In this document: one piece after another, positions 1-11,290 of the stretch
Position numbering within the stretch: position 1 is the stretch's first letter
How the letters are laid out: every line of letters begins with the position of its first letter
NCBI GenBank assembly: GCA_033239005.1
Contig: BSQZ01000013.1
Span: 8,917,282 to 8,981,281, forward strand
Direction of reading: 5' to 3'
DNA length: 64,000 bases
Source: Lamellibrachia satsuma
Lineage: Eukaryota > Annelida > Polychaeta > Sabellida > Siboglinidae
The notes under the pieces: model-generated
Seen by the model: the letters and a program-made list of their open reading frames with translations, nothing else
Told to the model about the DNA's origin: nothing
Database searches by the model: none
Position numbers and translations under genes: made by a program

Positions 1-7
1 TGTTCAG

Positions 8-54
8 GCTCTGTGCAGCCCGTGACCTACAGTTCTACACGGTGCAGCTGAAAT
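8..54 (+). CDS. Possible terminal coding exon of an upstream gene (partial)
   Basis: A cag acceptor at 5-7 is followed by an open phase-2 frame that begins R-L and ends at a TAG at 52-54. Two exons of the gene at 6459-10838 start the same way (an AG|N split Arg codon followed by Leu), so this could be the last exon of a tandem paralogue lying mostly before the window. Possible polyadenylation signals AATAAA follow at 154 and 213. With only 15 whole codons visible, chance is a serious alternative. Confidence 0.22.
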
Positions 55-654
55 AGTGTTGTGTTCGACTGCAGCAGTCGACGTGAGAGCGCGATGTACT
101 GCCACACGCGTGGTGTAACAGCGCGGAAACTGTTATAAATAGCAAATTGTTTAAATAAATGCAATCGCAGCTATGCTACATCTCTCATCGCAACAATCCT
201 CGTTTCATCGCGAATAAAAACACTTGTAACTTATGTCGACACAATTAAGAATAGCGCAGTTAGAGTATGTCAATATTAACAAAACGGAGGCGTATAAATA
301 TGCACACACAGGTGTTACCAACTGGCACACTTCTATGACCTTTGGCATTGAGCCTAGCCAGAACATTTCTGCTACATACACACAAACATAATAAAGAAGA
401 AATGCTTTTATAAATCTTGAAATAATAAACTGCGTGGACGAGGGAGGTTAGTTTCTATGTTTTTTTTACTATCCTCTTCGTGTCCAGGTGTGGCGAATAA
501 GGCTCCATCGCGATATCGCCAGTTCGCTCTGTCTTGGGTTCTCCTTACCGGTGTGCCTCAAGTCAGCCCAGCAGCCTCCAGTTCTTCTTCCATTATTCGT
601 CTCCGTGTTGTTTTTGGTCTGTCCCGTTTCCTGTTCCCAAAAGGGAATAGGAAC
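55..654. other. Non-coding stretch, no gene seen
   Basis: AT-rich sequence with AATAAA hexamers at 154-159 and 213-218. Open frames from about 457 onward run into the 41-bp array and reflect its composition. Confidence 0.4.
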
Positions 655-1105
655 TTTTGTTGTTTGGTGGAGTCTGATGTTGAAGATGGTCTCATGTTTG
701 TTGTTTGGTGGAATCTGGTGTTGGAGATGGTCTCATGTATGTTGTTTGGTGGAATCTGGTGTTGGAGATGGTCTCATGTTTGTTGTTTTGTGGAATCTGG
801 TGTTGGAGATAGTATCATGTTTGTTGTTTGGTAGAATCTGGTGTTGGAGATGGTCTCATGTATGTTGTTTGGTGGAATCTGGTGTTGGAGATGGTCTCAT
901 GTTTGTTGTGTTGTGGAATCTGGTGTTGGAGATGGTCTCATGTATGTTGTTTGGTAGAACCTGGTGTTGGAGATGGTCTCATGTTTGTTGTTTGGTGGAG
1001 TATGTTGTTGGAGATGGTCTCATGTTTTTTGTTTGGTGGAATCTGGTGTTGGAGATGGTCTCGTGTTTGTTGTTTGGTGGAGTCTGGTGTTGGAGATGGT
1101 CTTAG
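655..1105 (+). repeat. 41-bp minisatellite, about 11 copies
   Basis: Successive copies of the ctcatg core lie exactly 41 bp apart (691, 732, 773 and on). The unit contains GGTGTTGGAGATGGTCTCAT. Because 41 is not a multiple of three, all three frames are read through in turn, which explains the three overlapping open frames here; none is a gene. Confidence 0.9.
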
Positions 1106-1440
1106 GATACAGGATACAGTTGCAGTAACTGCTTTTTAAAAAGAGATTCCAGTTTAGTTTAAGTTGTAACGGAAGTTCGTTGGATAATTATTTCAGGTGT
1201 TTCCTGACGTTCACATCTTCCGGAGGAGGGTCCTTTGGTTGTCACAATATCCTGCCTAGCTTGTATTTGGTTCATTGAAAACTATCTTCACGACTACTTT
1301 GTCTCAACAGTGTCTCATGCTTTGTGCATCAAACCCGAAAACAGCGACGTTGCTGAAAGACGAATATGGACACTTGCATTTTGCTTCAAAACGATTAAAG
1401 GTACAACGTATGATGATTATATCGTAAATCACTTTATATT

Positions 1441-1563
<123 letters not shown>

Positions 1564-2054
1564 TATTTTTATTATAACATCTTGATATATCGATATAAGA
1601 CACACATTAAAGGTAAAAAGTCTGATAGATGCAGATGTGCTTTAAATGAACCACAAGCTTTAAATATATACCTAATTTGACCATTTTTACTCATTCTGTG
1701 TATGAGTATCGACCTTGCCGCTCAGGATGCAATGTAACCCGTGTAACATGATCTTCGAGTCAAAACATCCCACTAAACAGATAACTGTCAAATTATATGT
1801 TACACCGAGAGGCTCTAAAGTTGATCTACCAATGCCAAGTAGACGACCGCTATAACTACACAGTTCGTACGCGAACGACCACGTGTCGACTGATTGATCG
1901 TCTATCACCGTTTTCCATTTAATTTGACGCTATCGTTGACGTGAGACTGGGTACCATAATCCCCCATGCGCCATGCACGATGCATCGTTGCTGCACGGCT
2001 GTGCCGCCGTCATTAGACCGTGTTGGTGATATTACTGGCCAAGGAGAATCAGAT

Positions 2055-2350
2055 GGGTTGTTGCAAGTGCGGATCGTTGGGAGCGCCATCAAGCGAAGGG
2101 GTAATGCCGACAGTTCCACGCCGTATCTATGCTCACGATCGTTTGATATTGGACGACTCGCTGGGATATTGTTTCGGAATGCTGGACACGACGCTGAAGC
2201 TGGGTTGTTACAAGTGCGGATCGTTGGGATCGCCATCAAGCGAAGGTGTAATGCCGACAGTTCCACGCCGTATCTATGCTCACGGTCGTTTGATATTGGA
2301 CGACTCGCTGGGATATTGTTTTGGAATGCTGGACACGACGCTGAAGCTGG
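2055..2350 (+). repeat. 147-bp tandem duplication with an open frame
   Basis: Two copies of a 147-bp unit (start points 2055 and 2202) differ at a handful of positions. Since 147 is divisible by three, any open frame persists across both. One plus frame, from ATG at 2052 to TAA at 2415, would give a protein starting MGCCKCGSLG, an N-myristoylation/palmitoylation-like start, with a 49-residue repeat twice and a short unique tail. Another plus frame and one minus frame are also open, so openness is weak evidence. No known family is recognised. Confidence 0.8.
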
Positions 2351-2735
2351 GTTGTTTCAGCGATAAATACGTCCATCTGCTCAAGTACAAACCTGTCTCT
2401 ACTGATGAGGTTTAATCTCGAGTAACTAGGTACACCCCGTAGGACAAATGTCAGTGCGCCGGGACGCCGTGACAACGGACGGGCTCTTTCAACTGGCGTA
2501 AGTCCGTGTTAGGTACTGTTCATTTGTGCCAGACGTCTCTGTTCGATGTTGATATACCAAGAGTGACAGTGCCCATGTGCATACAGTCACATATAGACGC
2601 CGGCTATTCCCTCAATCGATAAGGTTAATTCCGCAATGTTAGCCAACACACCATCGGTCATTCACTGACCCACTTGTGCTATTGATCAGTTCTAGTGTCT
2701 ACTCGTTCGCTGTACCCGCTGTTGCTGCCAGAAAT

Positions 2736-2935
2736 CACGGTGTCGTTGTTAGAGTGTTCACGGTGTCGTTGTTAGAGTGTTAACGGTGTCGTTGTTAGAA
2801 TATTCATGGTGTCGTTGTTAGAGTGTCCACGTTGTCGCTGTTAGGGTGTCCACGGTGTCGTCGTTAGAGTATTCACGGTGTCGTTGTTAGAGTGTTCACG
2901 GTGTCGCTGTTAGAGTGTCAACGGCGTCGATGTTT
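2736..2935 (+). repeat. 23-bp minisatellite, left block
   Basis: Units of the form cacggtgtcgttgttagagt plus three bases start at 2738, 2761 and 2784, a 23-bp period, with scattered substitutions. The same family resumes at 3322, so the dispersed-repeat core between lies inside one array. Confidence 0.9.
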
Positions 2936-3120
2936 AAGGGGCTATCCACAAAATACGTCACCCTATTGTTGTTGACGTTTTGAGGCCACTCAGCCTCTTG
3001 TCACGCTTCGTAACGCTGGCCTGTACACCCCACTAAAACTACCGGGTACGTTCGATTGGAGAAATTTATTTTTATGTAATATACCCTTCAAGTTTGCTGA
3101 CTTTTCTCGCGCCACTACGT

Positions 3121-3321
3121 ACTTCGCTGATGCATGGCAGAGTCTGCGTTCCTTTTTCTTTGGAATTCAGTTGAAATATACCCCAAAACTGGCAAAGCAA
3201 TCAATACTGTAAGTTTGATATCGACAGCTAGACGAACAAGAACACTTTTTAAATAACGAACGATCGCCAAGACACCCTCACTCCCGTAACGCTGACCCGG
3301 ACACCCCACCTCCTGGTAGAG
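3121..3321 (+). repeat. Dispersed repeat core, copy 1
   Basis: About 200 bp that matches 63258-63425: shared blocks include CTGATGCAT, the stretch around AACTCAGTTGAAAT, GATATCGACAGCTAGACGA and AATAACGAACG. In both places the core is followed directly by a tandem array, but with different units (23 bp here, 20 bp there). That core-plus-array build resembles pearl/Helentron-type non-autonomous elements of molluscs; this family assignment is inference. Confidence 0.65.
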
Positions 3322-3620
3322 TGTCCATCGCGTCGTTGTTAGAATGTCCACCGCGTCGTAGTCAGAGTGTTCACGGCGTCGTTGTTAGAATGTTCACAGC
3401 GTCGTTGTCAGAGTGTCCACGGCGTTGTTGTTAGAGTGTCCACGTCGTCGTTGTCAGAGTGTCCACGTCGTCGTTGTCAGAGTGTCCACGGCGTCGTTGT
3501 TAGAGTGCCCTCGGTGTCGTTTTCAGAGTGTCCACGGCGTCGTTGTCAGAGTGTCCACGACGTCGTTGTTAGAGTGTCCACATCGTCGTTGTCAGAGTAT
3601 CCACGTCGTCGTTGTCACTG
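3322..3620 (+). repeat. 23-bp minisatellite, right block
   Basis: About 13 units of gtccacggcgtcgttgtcag plus three bases, the same family as 2736-2935 but with GCGTCG replacing GTGTCG in many units. No coding signal. Confidence 0.9.
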
Positions 3621-3805
3621 TCCTAACGATACTCTATACACGGAGTTTGGCTGCAACGCTGTCGGCGTTGGTAAAGCAGCGTGGCATGACGTCATGGACA
3701 GTCACGACATGGTGCCTAGAATAGCTGTGACGCAGCGAATCGGTGTGTAGATTTTCAATTGGATAGTACTCGATTGTTCACGTGCAGGCGGCAATACGGT
3801 AACGC

Positions 3806-4854
<1,049 letters not shown>

Positions 4855-4898
4855 CTTGTGTGTGTGTTTGTGCCGCTGTGTATCCATATTGACCCTGT

Positions 4899-5086
4899 GT
4901 GCGTTGTGTGTCCAAACACTCGATAAACGCACGGATCTACGTGCATGGAGTCAGTCGTGATTTGTGTATATTTAGATAAAGATAACATACATTCATATTA
5001 AAGCCATTCAAGTCATGTAGCAGGTGTCTGACTCGTCTTCTTTTTAATAATATCTTATATATATATATATATATGATATTAAAAGA

Positions 5087-5161
<75 letters not shown>

Positions 5162-5165
5162 CATG

Positions 5166-5247
<82 letters not shown>

Positions 5248-5413
5248 TATATATAAAAGTGCGTCGTGTGTCCAAACACTCGATAAACGCACGGATCTAC
5301 GTGCATGGAGTCAGTCGTGATTTGTGTATATTTAGATAAAGATAACATACATTCATATTAAAACCATTCAAGTCATGTAGCAGGTGTCTGACTCGTCTTC
5401 TTTTTAATAATAT

Positions 5414-5459
<46 letters not shown>

Positions 5460-5511
5460 ATTAAAAAGAAGATATATATATATATATATATACATGCACA
5501 CACACACACAC

Positions 5512-5552
<41 letters not shown>

Positions 5553-5718
5553 TATATATAAAAGTGCGTCGTGTGTCCAAACACTCGATAAACGCACGGA
5601 TCTACGTGCATGGAGTCAGTCGTGATTTGTGTATATTTAGATAAAGATAACATACATTCATATTAAAACCATTCAAGTCATGTAGCAGGTGTCTGACTCG
5701 TCTTCTTTTTAATAATAT

Positions 5719-5756
<38 letters not shown>

Positions 5757-5797
5757 ATTAAAAAGAAGATATATATATATATATATATATATATACA

Positions 5798-5874
<77 letters not shown>

Positions 5875-5890
5875 GCATATATATAAAAGA
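4899..5890. repeat. Three tandem satellite units with AT-looped hairpins
   Basis: A unit holding GGATCTACGTGCATGGAGTC recurs at 4933, 5293 and 5599 (spacings of about 360 and 306 bp). Each unit contains tcttctttttaataatatc, then (AT)n, then gatattaaaaagaaga: the two arms are inverted repeats, so every unit can form a long hairpin or cruciform. Unit length varies through the AT and AC runs. The last unit ends in a long (AC)n near 5800-5868. Confidence 0.9.
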
Positions 5891-6458
5891 AGGCTTGTTG
5901 TTTTATTTCTTCGTACATTGTTCCATGTCGTCGTCCCCCTGTTTGTATGTTTCTAAAGTCCGTCACCTGTTACACTGCGGCATGTCCAAATGTTGCGTTT
6001 TCTCGTAACATCCTTCATTTTGTACTGTCTTTTTACACGGCCATGAGCGTCTCCTCTTTGAGCCTTCTTCTCCAGCATTGCAAGCGTGTTTTCTTGTCCT
6101 CTGTTCTATAGGCTCACCTCTACAGCTCGAGGCTTTCGCATGTTATGATTGATGCTCCAACATCGTTTGTATTATTTCATTGTGAGGCTTATTGGTTCAG
6201 AACTGGTTATTATTGAAGTGGACATTGTCTTCTCCATGCGTCATTTTCTTGTTGTTCCAGGTCTTGCCAATCAACAATGATTCTTTACTAATTTTCCTGC
6301 AACCTGGGGTGTCTTTATCGTTTTGGCAAAATGGTGGGAGTACATCGTTCACATAAACTATAATATCTAATGTTGTTACTGTTCAAATGAAACGCCCGAT
6401 TTGCTTTCTTTTGATGTGCTTTTGATGTGCTTTTGATGTGCTATTGCTTGTCTTGCAG
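5891..6458. other. Intergenic or intronic, no gene seen
   Basis: Unique-looking sequence without a supported exon. It ends in a short gatgtgctttt repeat and the acceptor of the exon at 6459. Confidence 0.4.
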
Positions 6459-9400
6459 CACGCTAATCCAGCGCGCCAATTCCTGGTTGGAGGAACATTC
6501 GGGCTACAATGTGGTTGCGTGCGAGACAGTCACGTGGACGGGGCGACGCTTCAAAGACATTTACGCTGACTCGTGTGCTTCAGAGAGGAGCATGCACGCC
6601 GCGAAGTCAACGAAGTTCCTCAGTGGACTCAGGTAGGCTGTTATTGAACCAAGGTAATTCATCTGTGAATGAACTCTGGGTCTCAGTAAACATGGGTCAT
6701 TCGCCAATGGGCTGACGAACATATGTTACGAGTGAACAACGGAACGATTCTTCAATGGATTGACATTGATTCGCAGTGAACAAAGGTATTTTTCAGCGGA
6801 CTAACATAGATTATCTATGAACAAAATCGTTGATCTAACTGTTGCCGCATGCATATTTGTAGGCTGTGGTTCCACGTGGAGGGCATAGGATGTCCAAGCG
6901 GTCAGCCGACGTCCGCAGCACCGGCGTTAGTGTCTAGAACATTCCTTCCGAAACCGGACGAGCGATTCGACCAGTTCATTCACAGGGTCAATAAACGCTT
7001 AGAGTCTGACCGACTTGGAGGTGAGAGGACGCTCGTGCAGTGTTGGTTACTAGGTGTTGGTGGCGCCCTCTCCCGCACTAAGATGATGCACCAGTCAATG
7101 GCGCCGTCAAGCGGAGTTCGTGCCACAACATTAGTCTGAGCCTTACCGACGATAGAACTTGCACTTGCAAAGATGTTTAGCTGGAATCCCAAATATTATA
7201 TTGTCAAAGTTACTGCTACATTTGAAACAAATAACAACACAGTTATTGTGTCCTACTTAAAAAGCAGTACACTACATTCATATATTACATGTGGCACCTT
7301 TGACAATGCTGACAAAAGTATCTCTGGACGAATTTGGTAATCAACATCATCATCATCAGCAACAACAGCAGCAACAACAACAACAACAACAACAGCAACA
7401 ACAACACGAAATACGGTTGCGATCGGTTGATGTATATTTTAACAGTTGCACTTTTTTCATCACTGTATTGTTTATGCAAAAGAAATAGCTGTAATTTTCT
7501 ATTGTGAATCTGTCCATATTCTGCCAATATACTTGAATCGTGTTGACAGTCGAAGTCGTTTCCCTGGCCACTGTTGATGGCCCATCACATAGCCAACTGT
7601 CTGCCTGTGCTTCAGGTCGTATCGTGTCGGTCGAGGTGGTCCGTCTCCTGTGCTCCAACAAGAAGCAGTACCGGCCTCAGCTCCTCAACCCGAACGTCTC
7701 TCTGTGGAAGGAGTACCCCGACTGCACCAAGAAGTTCGTGCACTGTGTGCGTGTCTATGCCCTGCTCACCGTGCATGAGGAGGGCTACGAGACCATAGGT
7801 AGGATGTAACGAATATGTGTATTGCAAGAAGGTTATTGCGCCACATGAAGTCCGTAGTGATGCTGTCATTCATCGAGATTGGTCCACATTTTGTTTCTTC
7901 GTCCATCATTGGTCCCGTTTCACTGCCGTGTCCGCCTCCCGTCTCCAGTACCCCCTATCCCTCGCCCTCGTTCTCCACTCCCCTCTCAATCCTGCCAAAG
8001 TTGTGTTCATACAGTCCCCCAATCTCAGTCTCGGTCTTCCTCTTCTCCTCCCACCCTCCACTCTAAGCGCATCCGCTCCCTTCATTAACCGTTCCCCTTC
8101 CATTCATTCCACGTGTCCAGCCCATCTTAACCATCTCCTCATACCATCCTAACCATCTCCTCATCCCATCCTAACCATCTCCTCATCCCATCTTAGCCAT
8201 CTCCTCATCCCATCTTAACCATCTCCTCATCCCATCTTAACCATCTCCTCATCCCATCTTAGCCATCTCCTCATCCCATCTTAGCCATCTCCTCATCCCA
8301 TCTTAACCATCTCCTCATCCCATCTTAGCCATCTCCTCATCCCATCTTAACCATCTCCTCATCCCATCTTAACCATCTCCTCATCCCATCTTAGCCATCT
8401 CCTCATCCCATCTTAACCATCTCCTCATCCCATCTTGACACTCTGCACCGTACTGGAACTATTCGTTTGTTGGTGATTGCAATGCCGGAACAGTTGCATT
8501 TCGTGTCCCCGCAGGCTATCAGGACTTCGTTCCCGAATACAACCGACGAAACAAGGAGAACAAGGGCTACGAGTTGTTCTCTGACGTCATGCAGCGGGCC
8601 AGTCGCTGGATTGCCTCTCAGCAAAGTGTGCGGTTCACAAACGTAGACACGATAAACGTCAAAGCAAAACGACGTAAGTCGACAGTCAAACACATTGTTC
8701 AACAGCACCTGACGTGTAGTCCTCGCAAATTAACATCATTGTGGTAAAAGTACTTATTACAATTGGCCTTTGCGCGATATCTACAGATGTTTAGTATCGC
8801 CAGTTTGCTAAACTCAGCCATGCTTTCCTATCAAATATTATAGAACCCAGAAAGGACGCCACAGTATATACCTGTAAAATATGTTGTGGCCTCAGAGAGT
8901 AAGACCAAGTGCACTCAGATCGGAGAAAACTGAGTGAGCTGAGGACTTTGGCTGAAGATTAGACCCAGTGTCTATTTTAACAGTTGCACTTTTTCATCAT
9001 TGTATTGTTTATGCAAAAGAAATAGCTGTAATTTTCTGTTGTGAATCTGTCCATAGTCTGCCAATACACTTGAATCATGTTGACAGTTGAAGTCGTTTCC
9101 CTGGCCACTGTTGATGGCCCATCACATAGCCAACTGTCTGCCTGTGCTTCAGGATTGATTGCAGTTGTATGATATATTCATAATACTACAGCCGTAGACT
9201 ACAGTAGAAGGTGCGGACCATCTGCTGCGTTCTTCTTCCACATAACAACTATTTACTCAATGTCCATTAAAAGATCGCGTTTTGAGTGTTTCGTACGTTC
9301 TAAAGTTCCATGCGTCTTGGTCGGTTCAGATACGACTTTCGAGGAACGGTGTATCTACAGCGAACACCGCTGCGCCAACCACAGGCTCAACTACCTGACT

Positions 9401-10838
9401 GGACCCAACAGGACAACGCGCTACATTCGCATCGTGCGGGCGTTCTTTGTCGTCACCAAGGGGGTGGGGGTGAGAATGGACTACCCGTCGGCCAGGCTCA
9501 CCTTCCGCACGTTCACGCCCCTGCAGCTGACCCGGCCCACGGTCAGCCACCCGGCGGAGTTCGAGCAGACTCGCCAGGTGGTTGACAGGGTCAACCAGTG
9601 GCTACAGGTGACAGGTGAGATAACGTGTGAAGCGTTCTACTCAGTTTTGTTCATTGTCTGACGCATCGTCAAGGCACGTCGTGTTAACTAGTCAGGATAT
9701 CAGACAACAAATGGTTGCGCACGCATCCCCGCAGGCACGCATGCACGCACGCACGCACGCACGCAGTGGACTTTTGCTTTATTGAACATGTTTTGGACCT
9801 GACCAAATTGTTCCATATAATATCCGATGTTCCTTATATCCACGAGTACGGGGAAGGAAGACAAACAATCTAGGGCAGAGCGCGAATTTCAAAGTTATTG
9901 CTTATACATATATCGAGAGACAATTATGTCTGTGTGCGTGCGTGCGTGTGTGTGTGTGCGCGTGCGTGCGTGCGTGCGTGCTTGCGTGCGTGCGTGTGTT
10001 AAGCCAAACTTGGTTGTTCGAATCTCATCAATGAGTCTCATTTAAAGCAACACACCCACAGATGGTACGTAGGCAAGAACAATTTGAAGGACTCACATTA
10101 ATCGGGTTGTTTTTTTATTAAAATGCTCTAATCTTTCAGATTGTTAACACTGGGAGAATTGTGCGACGAAATATGTTGCTTGACCACATGATGTCTCGTT
10201 TATTGCAGGGGCCAATGTGTTCTCTGTGGAGACGTTGTGTATCAAGATGACTAGATGTCCACTACAACTGCTCGGCTCGGAAGCGACCTATTCGGAGAAC
10301 AGCATGACCGGTGCTTGGGCTGAGCGCTGGCTTTATCACATCAGGTGAGACCAACTAGGACTAATAGTGCAGGAGTTGGTGAATCTCATAGACTGAGCTG
10401 GGTTGAATTGTAACGGTAAAAAGTTAAAGATAACTTATACTGCAAAGTACCTGGTCCTGTGGTCGAGCAAAGTGCTTTACACTTACACTTTACACTGTTC
10501 ATTCCATGACCAACTCAGCCGCGCTGCTGTTACTGCGTGAACGCTATTGTTTGATGTGTGTCCACCACTGTCTGTAGTCAGGCATTCATTTATACAGCTG
10601 AGTGGACTGGAGCAACGTGGACTGAACGAAACCGCTGCGCCACTGCACCCCAGTTGTGTGCTAGATTGAAATATAAAGGCACTATCTATTTATCCATCAC
10701 ATAGTTTGTATACACACGAACACAGTAAATCCTCATGTGTCCAATGACAAGTGTGTGTGTTTCAGATTGTATTTGGATGGCGAATATGTTGAACCGCCTC
10801 CAGCCATGGAACTCGTCCAGCCCAATGCCCAGGTGTAG
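6459..10838 (+). CDS. Unrecognised four-repeat protein, seven exons (5' end missing)
   Basis: Seven exons join in phase with GT-AG borders: 6459-6632, 6863-7020, 7616-7798, 8515-8673, 9330-9614, 10209-10344 and 10766-10838 (TAG stop), giving 388 residues. The product is four divergent copies of a 75-100 residue module. Each has an N-terminal R-x-F-x-P segment (seen in copies 2-4 as RTFLP, QDFVP and RTFTP), a helix-like R-x-N/S-x-W core (RANSW, HRVNKR, QRASRW, DRVNQW), a V-x-x-VET-like strand (VVACETV, IVSVEVV, FTNVDTI, VFSVETL) and a final aromatic strand (LRLWFHV, VRVYALL, VRAFFVV, IRLYLDG). No signal peptide, membrane segment or catalytic motif is seen in the visible part. The first module lacks its front, so at least one exon lies upstream; it was not found. 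I do not recognise the family. It could be a lineage-specific intracellular or secreted repeat protein. Confidence 0.72.
7345..7412 (+). repeat. (CAA/CAG)n microsatellite in intron 2
   Basis: Mixed CAT, CAG and CAA triplets within the intron between the exons ending at 7020 and starting at 7616. The Gln and Leu homopolymer frames are intronic. Confidence 0.9.
7434..7615 (+). repeat. Intron tail with acceptor, source copy of a duplication
   Basis: The 3' 182 bp of intron 2, including the ttcag acceptor of the exon at 7616, is repeated almost identically at 8972-9152 in a later intron of the same gene. Both copies contain GGCCACTGTTGATGGCCCAT. Confidence 0.9.
8128..8437 (+). repeat. 22-bp minisatellite in intron 3
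   Basis: About 14 copies of a 22-bp pyrimidine-rich unit (cccatcttaaccatctcctc plus at), ending 77 bp before the acceptor of the exon at 8515. Confidence 0.92.
8972..9152 (+). repeat. Second copy of the intron tail, with decoy acceptor
   Basis: Near-identical to 7434-7615 and stops exactly after the ttcag acceptor, without the exon that follows it at 7616. It therefore places a complete spare acceptor 178 bp upstream of the real acceptor before exon 9330-9614. Confidence 0.88.
9738..10001 (+). repeat. (CGCA)n and (GTGC)n microsatellites in intron 5
   Basis: A cgcacgca run near 9738-9765 and a gtgcgtgc run near 9933-10001, in the intron between 9614 and 10209. Confidence 0.85.
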
Positions 10839-11290
10839 ACATCGGGCCGCTGATGCTGACAGACCAACGCCCAGGTGTAGACATCAGGCCACTGATGCTG
10901 ACAGACCAACACCCAAGTGTAGACATATGGCCACTGATGCTGACAGACCAACGCCCAGGTGTAGACATTGGGCCACTGATGGCTGTCAGACCAACACCCA
11001 AGTGTAGACATCGAGCTACTGATGGCTGATGGTTTCAAGTCCAACACCCAAGTAAAGATGTTGGGCCACTGATGGTTTCAAGTCCAACACCCAAGTGTAG
11101 ATGTCGGGCCACTGATGGCTGCCAACCAAATACCCAAGTGTAAACGTTGGGCCACTGATGGTGCCAGACCAACACTCAAGTGTAAACATTGTGGCTGGGG
11201 ACCAACACCCAAGTGTAGACGTCGGGCCACTGATGGCTGTCAGCCCAACACCCAAGTGTAAATGTCGGGCCAATTATGACTACCAGCCCA
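10833..11290 (+). repeat. 42-bp minisatellite that begins inside the last exon
   Basis: Units carrying gtgtagacat recur at 10833, 10875, 10917 and 10959, a 42-bp period, and continue in degenerate form to about 11290. The first unit supplies the last codons and the TAG (10836-10838) of the four-repeat gene; every later unit carries a copy of that stop context. The repeat is most simply read as an expansion of the gene's 3' end into its 3' UTR. Confidence 0.9.
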
